NCBI GenBank assembly: GCA_030647435.1
Contig: JAUSJX010000141.1
Location: forward strand, 1 to 52,393
Origin: Candidatus Rokuibacteriota bacterium
GTDB taxonomy: Bacteria; Methylomirabilota; Methylomirabilia; Rokubacteriales; CSP1-6
DNA: 52,393 nucleotides
Direction: 5' to 3'
In this document: piece by piece, positions 1 to 7,093 of the stretch
Layout of the letters: each line of letters begins with the position of its first letter
Numbering within the stretch: the stretch's first letter is position 1
Notes under the pieces: model-generated
Database searches by the model: none
Told to the model about the DNA's origin: nothing
What the model saw: only the letters and a program-made list of their open reading frames with translations
Program-made: the position numbers and the translations under genes

Positions 1-97
1 CGGGGAACGACAAGGACGGCAGCAACGGCAGGGAGAGCGCCCGGGCCAGGGCCCGAGCCTCGAGCTCAACCGCCGTCAGGACCAGGATCGCGACCAA
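1..97 (-). CDS. hpnG: Hopanoid-associated phosphorylase HpnG, N-terminal fragment cut by the window edge
   Basis: Reading from a TTG at 97 toward position 1 gives an open frame beginning MVAILVLTAVELEARALARA, which continues off the edge. This hydrophobic first strand followed by a Glu-containing helix is the usual beginning of the MTA/SAH-nucleosidase-like fold to which HpnG belongs. HpnG removes adenine from adenosylhopane to give ribosylhopane, the step directly after HpnH, and the two genes are commonly neighbours. The TTG lies inside the end of the upstream 122-residue gene (32 nt overlap), which suggests translational coupling. No clear ribosome binding site is visible and only about 32 codons are present. 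The call therefore rests on the short motif plus context. Confidence 0.55.
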   Translation of the reverse strand, partial: MVAILVLTAVELEARALARALSLPLLPSLSFP

Positions 98-434
98 GCC
101 GGTCGGCGCCGGACGCCGCGGCCCGGAGCGCCCTCTCCTTCTCCTTGCGCTCGACCCAGGCCTTCCAGCTGTTGCCGGCCGCGGGGTCCTTGCCGGTGAA
201 CTTGATGGTGGCAATGTCACGGTAGGGGATGGTGAAGGGGCCGTCTCCCTGCTCGTCGAAGAGCTGGATGAAGGCCTCGGGCGCGTCGGCCTCCCGGTTG
301 AAGATGTAGCCGACGATTTCGCCGCCGTCCCTCTTCACGACCGTCGTGTTGCCGCGGTAGTCAAAGGCGAAATCGACCACCTCTCGGAGGGACGTGTAGT
401 CGTTGATCTGCGGCACCCACCCCTCGAAACTCAT
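66..434 (-). CDS. Conserved small protein between hpnH and hpnG, function unknown
   Basis: A 122-residue soluble protein with an ATG start 4 nt after the hpnH stop. I do not recognise a named family. The core (about residues 18-95) alternates beta-type segments such as RGNTTVVKRDGGEIVGYIFN and PYRDIATIKFTGKD, which suggests a small beta-barrel of the SH3/Sm-like type; this is an inference from pattern only. The C-terminus is basic, then Gly/Asp-rich. It sits between the genes for two consecutive hopanoid steps, and its end overlaps the presumed hpnG start. It is probably co-expressed with them and may be an accessory or regulatory factor of side-chain assembly. No signal peptide or membrane segment is visible. 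Confidence 0.75.
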   Translation of the reverse strand: MSFEGWVPQINDYTSLREVVDFAFDYRGNTTVVKRDGGEIVGYIFNREADAPEAFIQLFDEQGDGPFTIPYRDIATIKFTGKDPAAGNSWKAWVERKEKERALRAAASGADRLGRDPGPDGG

Positions 435-438
435 GGGA

Positions 439-1455
439 CTACAGCTTTCCGGAGAGCGTGACCGAGACGGTCTCGGCGAAGCCCTTGAGCGAGCTGAACG
501 TGTGGTCGACCGCGGTCGCCTCGTACCCGCAGTGGACCATGCAGTCGCGGCACTTCTCGTTGCCGCTCTTCTTGCCGTAGTTTTCCCACTTCGTGCCGTC
601 CATCAGCTCCTGGAAGCTGGCGGCATAGCCTTCCTGGAGCAGGTAGCAGGGGCGCTGCCAGCCGAACATATTAAAGGTGGGGTTGCCCCAGGGCGTGCAC
701 TCGAAGTCCTTCTTGCCCATGAGGAAGCGCAGGAAGAGCGGCGACTGGTTGAACTTCCAGCGCCGCTTCGGCTTCGAGAGCATCTCGCTGAAGAGCTGAT
801 TGGTGCGCGTCTCGTGCAGGAAGTGCTCCTGGTCGGGCGCCTTCGAGTAGCTGTACCCGGGCGAGAGCATCATGCCCTCGACTCCCAGGTCCATCATCTC
901 GTCGAAGAACTCGCGCATCCTGAGCGGCGAGGCGCCGTCGAAGAGCGTCGTGTTCGTCGTCACGCGGAACCCGCGCTGGAGCGCGGCCTTGATTCCCTCG
1001 ACCGCCTCGTCGAAGACGCCGTCCCGGCAGACCGCCTCGTCGTGCTCCTCCCGCAGCCCGTCCATGTGCACGCTGAACGTCAGATACTTGGACGGCGTGA
1101 AGAGGTGGAGCTTCTCCTTGAGCAGGATGGCGTTGGTGCAGAGGTAAATGTACTTCTTGAGCTTGACGAGCTCGGCCACCAGCTTGTCGATGTCGGGGTA
1201 CATGAGCGGCTCGCCGCCCGGAATGCTCACGATGGGCGCCCCGCACTCCGCCACGGCCGCGAGGCACTGCTCCACGGTCAGGTGCTTCTTCAGGATCTGG
1301 GCCGGGTACTGGATCTTCCCGCAGCCCGCGCACGCGAGGTTGCACCGGAACAGGGGCTCGAGCATCAGGACGAATGGGTAGCGCTTCCGGCGGCGGAGCT
1401 TCTGCTGGAGGACGTAGCTCGCGACGGTGTACATCTGGGAGACCGGCACGCTCAT
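439..1455 (-). CDS. hpnH: Radical SAM adenosylhopane synthase HpnH
   Basis: 338 residues. The radical SAM cluster motif CxxxCxxC appears as CNLACAGC at about residues 38-45, followed by the GGEPL motif typical of SAM binding. The C-terminal part is Cys-rich (FECTPWGN, RPCYLLQEG, NEKCRDCMVHCGYEA), as in HpnH proteins with the DUF3463 tail. HpnH joins the 5'-deoxyadenosyl radical to diploptene, giving adenosylhopane, the entry to C35 bacteriohopanepolyols. The start at 1455 lies 4 nt after the upstream stop, with a GAGG 10 nt before the ATG inside that gene's end. The gene is in an operon with the CruF-like gene upstream and the hpnG fragment downstream. The family call is strong. Confidence 0.95.
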   Translation of the reverse strand: MSVPVSQMYTVASYVLQQKLRRRKRYPFVLMLEPLFRCNLACAGCGKIQYPAQILKKHLTVEQCLAAVAECGAPIVSIPGGEPLMYPDIDKLVAELVKLKKYIYLCTNAILLKEKLHLFTPSKYLTFSVHMDGLREEHDEAVCRDGVFDEAVEGIKAALQRGFRVTTNTTLFDGASPLRMREFFDEMMDLGVEGMMLSPGYSYSKAPDQEHFLHETRTNQLFSEMLSKPKRRWKFNQSPLFLRFLMGKKDFECTPWGNPTFNMFGWQRPCYLLQEGYAASFQELMDGTKWENYGKKSGNEKCRDCMVHCGYEATAVDHTFSSLKGFAETVSVTLSGKL

Positions 1456-1459
1456 CTGC

Positions 1460-2263
1460 TTAGTAACCTCTTTCGTCTATCGTTGTCGTGATCACGGCAG
1501 CCCGCTCCCCCGCGGGCCGCTCAACCGTCCAGCCGCGTGTCACCGATATGGCCTTGAGAGCATAGACTAGCAGAAAAACGGCCACATGCACGAGGATTCC
1601 GGCCCCCAGCAGGACCCTCTCTCCGATCCAGCCGGTGATCCCGAGGTTGAAGAGGACAACCCCGTAGTAGAGGCCGATACCCCCCAACGGCGAGCCCAGG
1701 GCCTGTGGCCGCCTGCCGACCGCCCAGAGGTAGCCGCCGACAATCGCCCAGCCGACAAGGAACCAGCCGGCGAAGTTGGACAGCGGCACCCCGAAGTAGG
1801 TGCCCGGCTCGGTATAGTAGAAGATGCGGCCGAGGAACCAGGACTTCCCGCGGACCGCGAGCGGGTCCACCACGACGTCCAACAGCATCATCAGCGCCCC
1901 GGTGAGCGCGGCCGGCGCCCAGCCGCGGGCCTGCCCCAGCGCCCAGCGCGCCACGCAGTACGAGGCGTAGGCCAGGAACGGGAAGGACAGCGGGTCGAAG
2001 AACGGCACGTTCGAGACGAAGAGCTCACGCCACGCGGTCTCGCCCGTGTAGTGGAAGAGGCCGAACGGGATGCCGATGCGGGTCGACGCGTACTCGGCCG
2101 CGAAGGCGACGGCCCAGCCCCAGCCGAGCCACCCGAAGGCCCGGCGCCACCCAAGATCGCGCCCTGCCAGAACGAGGAAGGCGGCGAGAAAGATGAAGAC
2201 GTACGGGCGCAGCAGAAGCGTCCCCGCGAGCAAAATCGGCCAGCCGGGGGCCTGGTGGGCCAT
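1460..2263 (-). CDS. CruF-like carotenoid biosynthesis (PF04240-type) membrane protein
   Basis: 267 residues from the ATG at 2263; a TTG at 2299 would add 12 residues but has no ribosome binding site, whereas the ATG has a weak AAGG 8 nt upstream. The protein is polytopic with about seven hydrophobic segments. It contains EYASTRIGIPFGLFHYTGE and FFDPLSFPFLAYASYCVAR, which match the PF04240 family that includes the carotenoid 1',2'-hydratase CruF. Members of this family also occur in operons with no carotenoid genes, and none are visible here. It is directly upstream of hpnH, so a role in hydrating or modifying a polyprenoid or hopanoid is plausible but inferred. Transcription diverges from the squalene-hopene cyclase gene. 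Confidence 0.8.
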   Translation of the reverse strand: MAHQAPGWPILLAGTLLLRPYVFIFLAAFLVLAGRDLGWRRAFGWLGWGWAVAFAAEYASTRIGIPFGLFHYTGETAWRELFVSNVPFFDPLSFPFLAYASYCVARWALGQARGWAPAALTGALMMLLDVVVDPLAVRGKSWFLGRIFYYTEPGTYFGVPLSNFAGWFLVGWAIVGGYLWAVGRRPQALGSPLGGIGLYYGVVLFNLGITGWIGERVLLGAGILVHVAVFLLVYALKAISVTRGWTVERPAGERAAVITTTIDERGY

Positions 2264-2330
2264 GGCGGCGCCCTTAGCGGACTTCCTGCGGGTTTTCAAC
2301 GCGTTGCGGGTGCCGACCAGGCGAGGGCTG

Positions 2331-2339
2331 TGCTAGTAT
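2331..2339 (+). promoter_or_regulatory. Candidate extended -10 promoter for the hopanoid/mla operon
   Basis: An extended -10 (TGC then TAGTAT at 2334-2339) lies in the divergent gap between the CruF-like gene and the cyclase gene. No good -35 is seen; the best at 17 bp spacing is TGCCGA. Transcription would begin about 2346, about 32 nt before the preferred cyclase start. Confidence 0.4.
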
Positions 2340-2377
2340 CGGGCGATGTGCGCCACCCACAACTCACGGAGCCAAGC

Positions 2378-4297
2378 GTGACTCCGCCCACCATCGTCCA
2401 GTCCGAGATCGACACCGCCATCGACCGGGCCCAGTCGGCCCTCCTCGCGGCCCAGTCGCCGGACGGCCACTGGCTCGGCGAGCTCGAGGCCAATAGCACC
2501 ATCACCAGCGAGTACCTGCTCTTCTGCCATCTCCTGGACCGGGTGGACCGCGAGCGGGAAGCCAAGATGGTGCGCTACCTGCGGGAGTGCCAGGTCGCGG
2601 ACGGCGGGTGGAGTCTCTACGAGGGCGGACCGGCCAATATCTCGGCGACCATCAAGGCCTACTTCGCTATGAAAGTGGCGGGCGTGGGGGTGGACGACCC
2701 CGCCATGGCGCGGGCGCGGGCGCTCATCCAGGACTGGGGCGGCCCCGTCGAGGCCGACGTCTTCACCAAGATCCTCCTCGCGCTCTTCGGCGAGTACGAC
2801 TGGCGCGGCGTGCCGGCCATGCCGGTCGAGATCATGCTGCTGCCCCGCTGGTCCTACTTCAACCTCCACGAGGTCTCCTACTGGTCGCGGACGGTCATCG
2901 TCCCGCTCCTGATCCTCATGGACTCCAAGCCCGTCAAGCGGCTGGCCGAGTCCTGCCGGCTCGACGAGCTCTGGCCCGTGCCGCGCGAGCGGGCGAGCCT
3001 GCGGCTCAGGCGCATCCCGCGCCCCTTCTCTCCCAAGCGCTTCATCTGGAAGAACCTCTTCATCGGCGTGGACGACGCGCTCAAAGGCTGGGAGCGGCTC
3101 GGCCCCCGTCCCTTCCGCGGGCGCGCTATCGAGGCGGCGCGGCGGTGGCTCGAGGAGCGGCTGGCGGTGCCGGGCGGGCTCGGCGGCATCTTCCCGGCCA
3201 TGACGAACGCGGTCCTGGCCCTCCGTACGCTGGGCTACTCGGACGACCATCCGCTGATCCGCGGCCAGGTCAAGGAGATCGAGAACCTGGGGGTGGAAAC
3301 CCGGGACGCGCTCCACTACCAGCCGTGCGTGTCGCCCGTCTGGGACACCTCGCTCGCGGTCAACGCGCTCATCGAGTCGGGGCTGCCCGCGGATCACCCG
3401 CAGCTCGTGCGGGCCGGCGAGTGGATGATGAACAAGCAGATCATGGTGCCGGGCGATTGGCAGGCCAAGCGGCCCCACGTGCCGCCTGGCGGCTGGCCCT
3501 TCCAATACGACAACGACTTCTATCCCGACCTTGACGATTCGGCCATGGTCATGATGGCGCTGGCCAAGACGCACGGGCTCGACCCCGAGCGCAAGGCGCG
3601 CTGCATCGACCGGGGCCTGACCTGGTTCCTCGGCATGCAGGGCGGCGACGGCGGCTGGGGCTCCTTCGACGCCGACAACGACCGGCTCATCTTCAACAAC
3701 ATCCCGTTCGCCGACCACGGCGCCCTCCTCGATCCCTCGACCGAGGACCTGACGGGCCGCGGCCTCGAGCTGCTCGGCACCCTCGGCCACGGGCTCGAGC
3801 ACCCTGCGGCCCAGCGGGCGCTCGGCTTCATCCGGAAGACCCAGCACGAGACGGGGGCCTGGTACGGCCGCTGGGGCGTCAACTACGTCTACGGCACGTG
3901 GTCGGTGCTGCGCGGCCTGGGCGCCATCGGCGAGGACTGCTCCAGGGACTACATCCAGCGGGCCGTCGCCTGGCTCGAGACGCGGCAGAACGCCGACGGC
4001 GGCTGGGGCGAGACCCTCGCCTCCTACGAGGACGACGATCTGGCCGGCCGCGGCGAGTCGTTGCCGAGCCAGGCGGCCTGGGCGCTCCTGGCCCTCTTCG
4101 CCGCCGGGCGCATCGAGGGGCCGGCTGTCGAGAAGGGCATCCGCTACCTGATCGACCGGCAGAACGCCGACGGCACCTGGGAAGACCCGCTCTGGAACGG
4201 CACGGGCTTCCCGCGGGTCTTCTACCTCAAGTACCACCTGTACGCGAAGTACTTCCCGCTCTGGGCGCTGGGCGTGTACCGGAGCGCGACCGCGTGA
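2378..4297 (+). CDS. shc: Squalene-hopene cyclase
   Basis: 639 residues. It cyclises squalene to hopene/hopanol at the membrane. The catalytic acid motif DxDD(T/S)A is seen as DLDDSA at about residues 384-389, with family QW repeats such as QNADGGWGE, QGGDGGWGSFDADN and RQNADGTWEDP. The GTG at 2378 is chosen because GGAG sits 6 nt before it and the length fits the family. An in-frame GTG at 2348 is an alternative, and it lies only 9 nt after a -10-like TAGTAT, so a leaderless longer form is possible. The stop overlaps the GTG of mlaE (GTGA), so cyclase and transporter are translationally coupled. It is also called hpnF in hopanoid clusters. Confidence 0.96.
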   Translation: MTPPTIVQSEIDTAIDRAQSALLAAQSPDGHWLGELEANSTITSEYLLFCHLLDRVDREREAKMVRYLRECQVADGGWSLYEGGPANISATIKAYFAMKVAGVGVDDPAMARARALIQDWGGPVEADVFTKILLALFGEYDWRGVPAMPVEIMLLPRWSYFNLHEVSYWSRTVIVPLLILMDSKPVKRLAESCRLDELWPVPRERASLRLRRIPRPFSPKRFIWKNLFIGVDDALKGWERLGPRPFRGRAIEAARRWLEERLAVPGGLGGIFPAMTNAVLALRTLGYSDDHPLIRGQVKEIENLGVETRDALHYQPCVSPVWDTSLAVNALIESGLPADHPQLVRAGEWMMNKQIMVPGDWQAKRPHVPPGGWPFQYDNDFYPDLDDSAMVMMALAKTHGLDPERKARCIDRGLTWFLGMQGGDGGWGSFDADNDRLIFNNIPFADHGALLDPSTEDLTGRGLELLGTLGHGLEHPAAQRALGFIRKTQHETGAWYGRWGVNYVYGTWSVLRGLGAIGEDCSRDYIQRAVAWLETRQNADGGWGETLASYEDDDLAGRGESLPSQAAWALLALFAAGRIEGPAVEKGIRYLIDRQNADGTWEDPLWNGTGFPRVFYLKYHLYAKYFPLWALGVYRSATA

Positions 4298-5103
4298 CGG
4301 ACGGGTCGGCCGGCCCTGACACCTGGCCTCTGCCGGCGCGCTGGGTTGAGGCGCTGGGACGTGTCGCACTCTACCTCGTCGAGTCGCTCGGCCGCTTCGG
4401 CCGCTTCCTCGGCCAGGCGGTGGCGCTGGTCTTCATCCCGCCGCTCAAGCTCGGCCGCCTGACCGCGCGTGTGTATTTCATCGGCTTCAAGTCGCTCACC
4501 ATCGTGCTCCTCACCGGCGCCTTCACCGGCATGGCGCTGGGCCTCCAGGTCTTCCTCACGCTGCAGCGGGTAGGCTCCGAGGCCTTCGTGGGACCGGCCG
4601 TGGGCATCGCCCTCGTGCGGGAGCTCGGGCCCGTGCTGACCGCGGTCTTCGTCACGGGCCTGGCCGGCTCGGCGCTGACCGCCGAGCTGGGCATCATGCG
4701 GATCACGGAGCAGATCGACGCGCTCATGGTCATGGCGCTCAACCCGATGCGCTACCTCGTGGTGCCGGCGATTCTGGCGGGGATCATCACCTTCCCGATG
4801 CTCACGGCGATCTTCGACGTCGCCGGCATCTACGGCGGCTACCTGGTCGCCGTCATCCTGCTGGGCATGTCGCCCGGCACCTACTTCGGCCAGATGCAGG
4901 CCTTCGCCGAAATGAACGATGTCTGGGTCGGCTTCTGGAAGTCGCTCTGCTTTGGCGCCCTCGTGCCCTGGGTGTGCACGTACAAGGGCTTTCACTGCGG
5001 CCACGGCGCCGAGGGCGTGTCGCGTGCGACGACGGAGGCGGTCGTCCTCTCCTGCGTGCTGATCCTCGTCTTCAACTACTTCCTGGGCTCGGTGCTGCCG
5101 TGA
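4294..5103 (+). CDS. mlaE: MlaE-type ABC lipid transporter permease
   Basis: 269 residues from a GTG that overlaps the cyclase TGA by 4 nt, with GGAG about 10 nt upstream. It has the MlaE permease family features: an N-terminal amphipathic region, about five to six membrane segments, and the conserved stretch GPAVGIALVRELGPVLTAVF followed by TAELGIMRITEQIDAL. The length is typical of MlaE (about 260). MlaE, with the MlaF ATPase and the MlaD MCE protein, moves lipids between inner and outer membranes. No STAS-domain MlaB and no MlaA gene is in the window. Coupling to the cyclase suggests that hopanoids, or membranes containing them, are the substrate; that is inference. Confidence 0.93.
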   Translation: MTDGSAGPDTWPLPARWVEALGRVALYLVESLGRFGRFLGQAVALVFIPPLKLGRLTARVYFIGFKSLTIVLLTGAFTGMALGLQVFLTLQRVGSEAFVGPAVGIALVRELGPVLTAVFVTGLAGSALTAELGIMRITEQIDALMVMALNPMRYLVVPAILAGIITFPMLTAIFDVAGIYGGYLVAVILLGMSPGTYFGQMQAFAEMNDVWVGFWKSLCFGALVPWVCTYKGFHCGHGAEGVSRATTEAVVLSCVLILVFNYFLGSVLP

Positions 5104-5846
5104 TCCGCATCCAGGGCCTGCAGAAATTCTTCGGCCGGCAGCCTGTGCTGCAGGGCGTGGACCTTGACGTCGCCACCGGCGAGATCATGATCATCATCGG
5201 CCGGAGCGGCGGGGGCAAGTCGGTCCTGCTCAAGCACCTGCTGGGGCTCCTGCGCCCGGACGCGGGCGCCGTCCTCGTCGACGGGACGGACATCACCCGG
5301 CTCCGGGGCGCCGCGCTCGAGGCGGTGCGCCGGCGCTACGGCGTCGTCTTCCAGGGCGGGGCGCTCTTCGACTCGATGTCGGTGTTCGACAACGTCGCCT
5401 TCCCGCTGCGCGAGAAGACGAACCTGGGCGCCGGCGACATCGCCCAGCGCGTCGAGGAGAAGCTCGTCCAGGTCGGGCTCGTGGACATGGGCCACAAGAA
5501 CCCGGCCGAGATCTCGGGCGGCATGCGCAAGCGGGTCGCCATCGCGCGGGCCCTCGTGACCGAGCCCGAAATCGTCTTCTTCGACGAGCCCACGACGGGC
5601 CTCGACCCGATCCTCGTCAACACCATCCACCACCTGATCCAGGATCTGCACCGCAAATTCCGATTCACGGCAATCATGGTCAGTCACGAGATCCCGGAGA
5701 TCTTCGAGATCGCCGACCGCGTGGCCATGCTGCACGAGGGCGTGATCATCGAGACCGGGGATGCTCGCAACATCCAGAACTCGACGAACCCGATCGTGCA
5801 GCAGTTCATCCACGGAGCGGTCGAGGGCGCCAACCATGTCGCGTGA
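5100..5846 (+). CDS. mlaF: MlaF-type ABC transporter ATPase
   Basis: 248 residues, starting at a GTG overlapping the mlaE stop (GTGA). Walker A is GRSGGGKS at about residues 35-42. The ABC signature is SGGMRKR, with Met in place of the common Gln. Walker B is EIVFFDEPTTGLDP, and a switch His is visible in IMVSHEIPEI. The SGGM signature is characteristic of the Mla/Ttg2A subfamily. It energises lipid transport with MlaE and MlaD. The gene is complete and of normal length, in the middle of the shc-mla operon. Confidence 0.94.
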   Translation: MIRIQGLQKFFGRQPVLQGVDLDVATGEIMIIIGRSGGGKSVLLKHLLGLLRPDAGAVLVDGTDITRLRGAALEAVRRRYGVVFQGGALFDSMSVFDNVAFPLREKTNLGAGDIAQRVEEKLVQVGLVDMGHKNPAEISGGMRKRVAIARALVTEPEIVFFDEPTTGLDPILVNTIHHLIQDLHRKFRFTAIMVSHEIPEIFEIADRVAMLHEGVIIETGDARNIQNSTNPIVQQFIHGAVEGANHVA

Positions 5847-5864
5847 AACGAAGGGGGAAGCCGC

Positions 5865-6305
5865 ATGAAACGTTCGGCGCTGGATCTGGCCGTCGGGGTA
5901 TTCGTCCTGCTGGGAATTTTGGCCTTGGGTTGGCTTTCGGTTAGACTCGGGAAAGTCGATTTCTTCAGAGGCGAGAGCTATACGGTGACCGCGGATTTCC
6001 CCACGACCGCCGGCCTCAAGAATGGGTCGAGCATCGAGATTGCGGGCGTGGAGGTCGGCCGGGTGACTTCGATCCAGCTGGCGAACTACCAGGCCCGCGT
6101 GGTCATGTCCATCCGGAACGGCATCAAGCTCACGGAGGACTCGATCGCGTCCATCAAGACCCGCGGGCTCATCGGCGAGAAGTTTCTCCAGATCAGCCCC
6201 GGCGGATCGGAGCGGATCATCAAGCCCAACGGCAAGATCACCGAAGTGGAGCCGCCCATCGATCTCGAAGAGCTGCTGTCGAAATACGTCTTCGGGAAAG
6301 TCTAA
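5865..6305 (+). CDS. mlaD: MlaD-type MCE-domain lipid-binding protein
   Basis: 146 residues. A single N-terminal membrane segment (about residues 8-26) is followed by an MCE domain with the conserved pattern VTADFPTTAGLKNGSSIEIA then GVEVGRVTSI. It ends with the short tail EELLSKYVFGKV, so it is near the minimal size and has no long coiled-coil needle. MlaD forms a hexameric ring on the periplasmic side of MlaE. The start has a purine-rich GGGGGAAG upstream. The stop overlaps by 1 nt an ATG at 6305 that is probably not the real start of the next gene. Confidence 0.93.
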   Translation: MKRSALDLAVGVFVLLGILALGWLSVRLGKVDFFRGESYTVTADFPTTAGLKNGSSIEIAGVEVGRVTSIQLANYQARVVMSIRNGIKLTEDSIASIKTRGLIGEKFLQISPGGSERIIKPNGKITEVEPPIDLEELLSKYVFGKV

Positions 6306-6346
6306 TGAGCCCCGAACCAGCGCCCAGAATCAGTGGAGGATCAGCA

Positions 6347-7021
6347 ATGATTGGTCGTCATTTGTGCCGGCTCGCGCTGGCCTGCCGGCCTGCGCCGGCG
6401 TGGGGAGTCGCGCTCGCGGGCCTCCTCATTTTGTCAACGGCCCAGGGCGGCTTTGCCGCCACGGCCCAGGAGCAGCTCAAGGGCGCCATCGACCGCGTCG
6501 TCAGCACGCTCGATAGCCCCGCGCTCAAGGGCGACGGCAAGGCCGGCGAGCGGCGCAGCGCGGTCCGCAAGATCGCCAACGAGATCTTCGACTTCGCCGA
6601 AATCGCCCGCCGGTCGCTGGGCCGCTACTGGCAGCCCCTGACCGAGGCGCAGCGGACCGAGTTCGTCGGGCTCTTCGGCGATCTCCTCGAGCGCTCGTAC
6701 ATCTCCAAGATCGAGCTGTACGGCGGCGAGAAGATCATCTTCAGCGGCGAGCGCGTGGATGGCGATCTCGCCACCGTGAGCACCAAGATCATCACCAAGA
6801 ACGGCACGGAGGTGCCCGTCGACTACCGGCTCTTCCGGCGGGGCGAGAACTGGATGATCTACGACGTCAACATCGAGGGCATCAGCCTCGTGTCGAACTA
6901 CCGCACCCAATTCAACAAGATCATCCAGACGAGCGGCTACAACACGCTCGTCGATCGCATGAAGACCAAGCAGACCGAGTTCCTCGAGGAAAGCGGCCGG
7001 AAGAAGAAGGTCCAGAACTAG
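6347..7021 (+). CDS. mlaC: MlaC/HpnM-like periplasmic lipid-binding protein
   Basis: 224 residues with an N-terminal signal peptide (hydrophobic GVALAGLLILSTAQGGFA, likely cleavage near AA-TA). The mature part matches the MlaC/Ttg2D family: VRKIANEIFDFAEIARRSLG, LTEAQRTEFVGLFGDLLERSY, VPVDYRLFRRGENWMIYDVN. MlaC carries lipid across the periplasm to MlaD. HpnM, the member found in hopanoid clusters, is in the same family and cannot be told apart here by sequence alone. I prefer the ATG at 6347 because GGAGGA ends 6 nt before it; the ATG at 6305, overlapping the mlaD stop, would put 14 non-signal residues in front. A hairpin follows the gene. Confidence 0.9.
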   Translation: MIGRHLCRLALACRPAPAWGVALAGLLILSTAQGGFAATAQEQLKGAIDRVVSTLDSPALKGDGKAGERRSAVRKIANEIFDFAEIARRSLGRYWQPLTEAQRTEFVGLFGDLLERSYISKIELYGGEKIIFSGERVDGDLATVSTKIITKNGTEVPVDYRLFRRGENWMIYDVNIEGISLVSNYRTQFNKIIQTSGYNTLVDRMKTKQTEFLEESGRKKKVQN

Positions 7022-7030
7022 GGCGCCGCC

Positions 7031-7070
7031 CGCCGCGCCGGCTCCCAGTTTCCGTGGGGCCGGCGCGGCG
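7031..7070 (+). terminator. GC-rich hairpin after the shc-mla operon
   Basis: Positions 7031-7042 and 7059-7070 are perfect 12-bp inverted complements, extendable by about three more pairs, with a 10-nt loop. There is no clear T-run, so this would be a Rho-type or attenuating structure rather than a classic intrinsic terminator. Confidence 0.5.
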
Positions 7071-7093
7071 CCCCGGCCGCCCAGGCCGCAGCC

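Noticed and set aside
1586-2377. Upstream extension of the cyclase frame giving a 903-residue protein
   Set aside because: The extra 264 residues are low-complexity shadow of the CruF-like gene on the other strand; the GTG at 2378 has a ribosome site and gives the family length.
2333-4369. A 678-codon open frame on the minus strand opposite the squalene-hopene cyclase
   Set aside because: Arg/Pro/Val-rich composition typical of antisense frames in GC-rich DNA; the plus strand carries a clear cyclase with catalytic and QW motifs.
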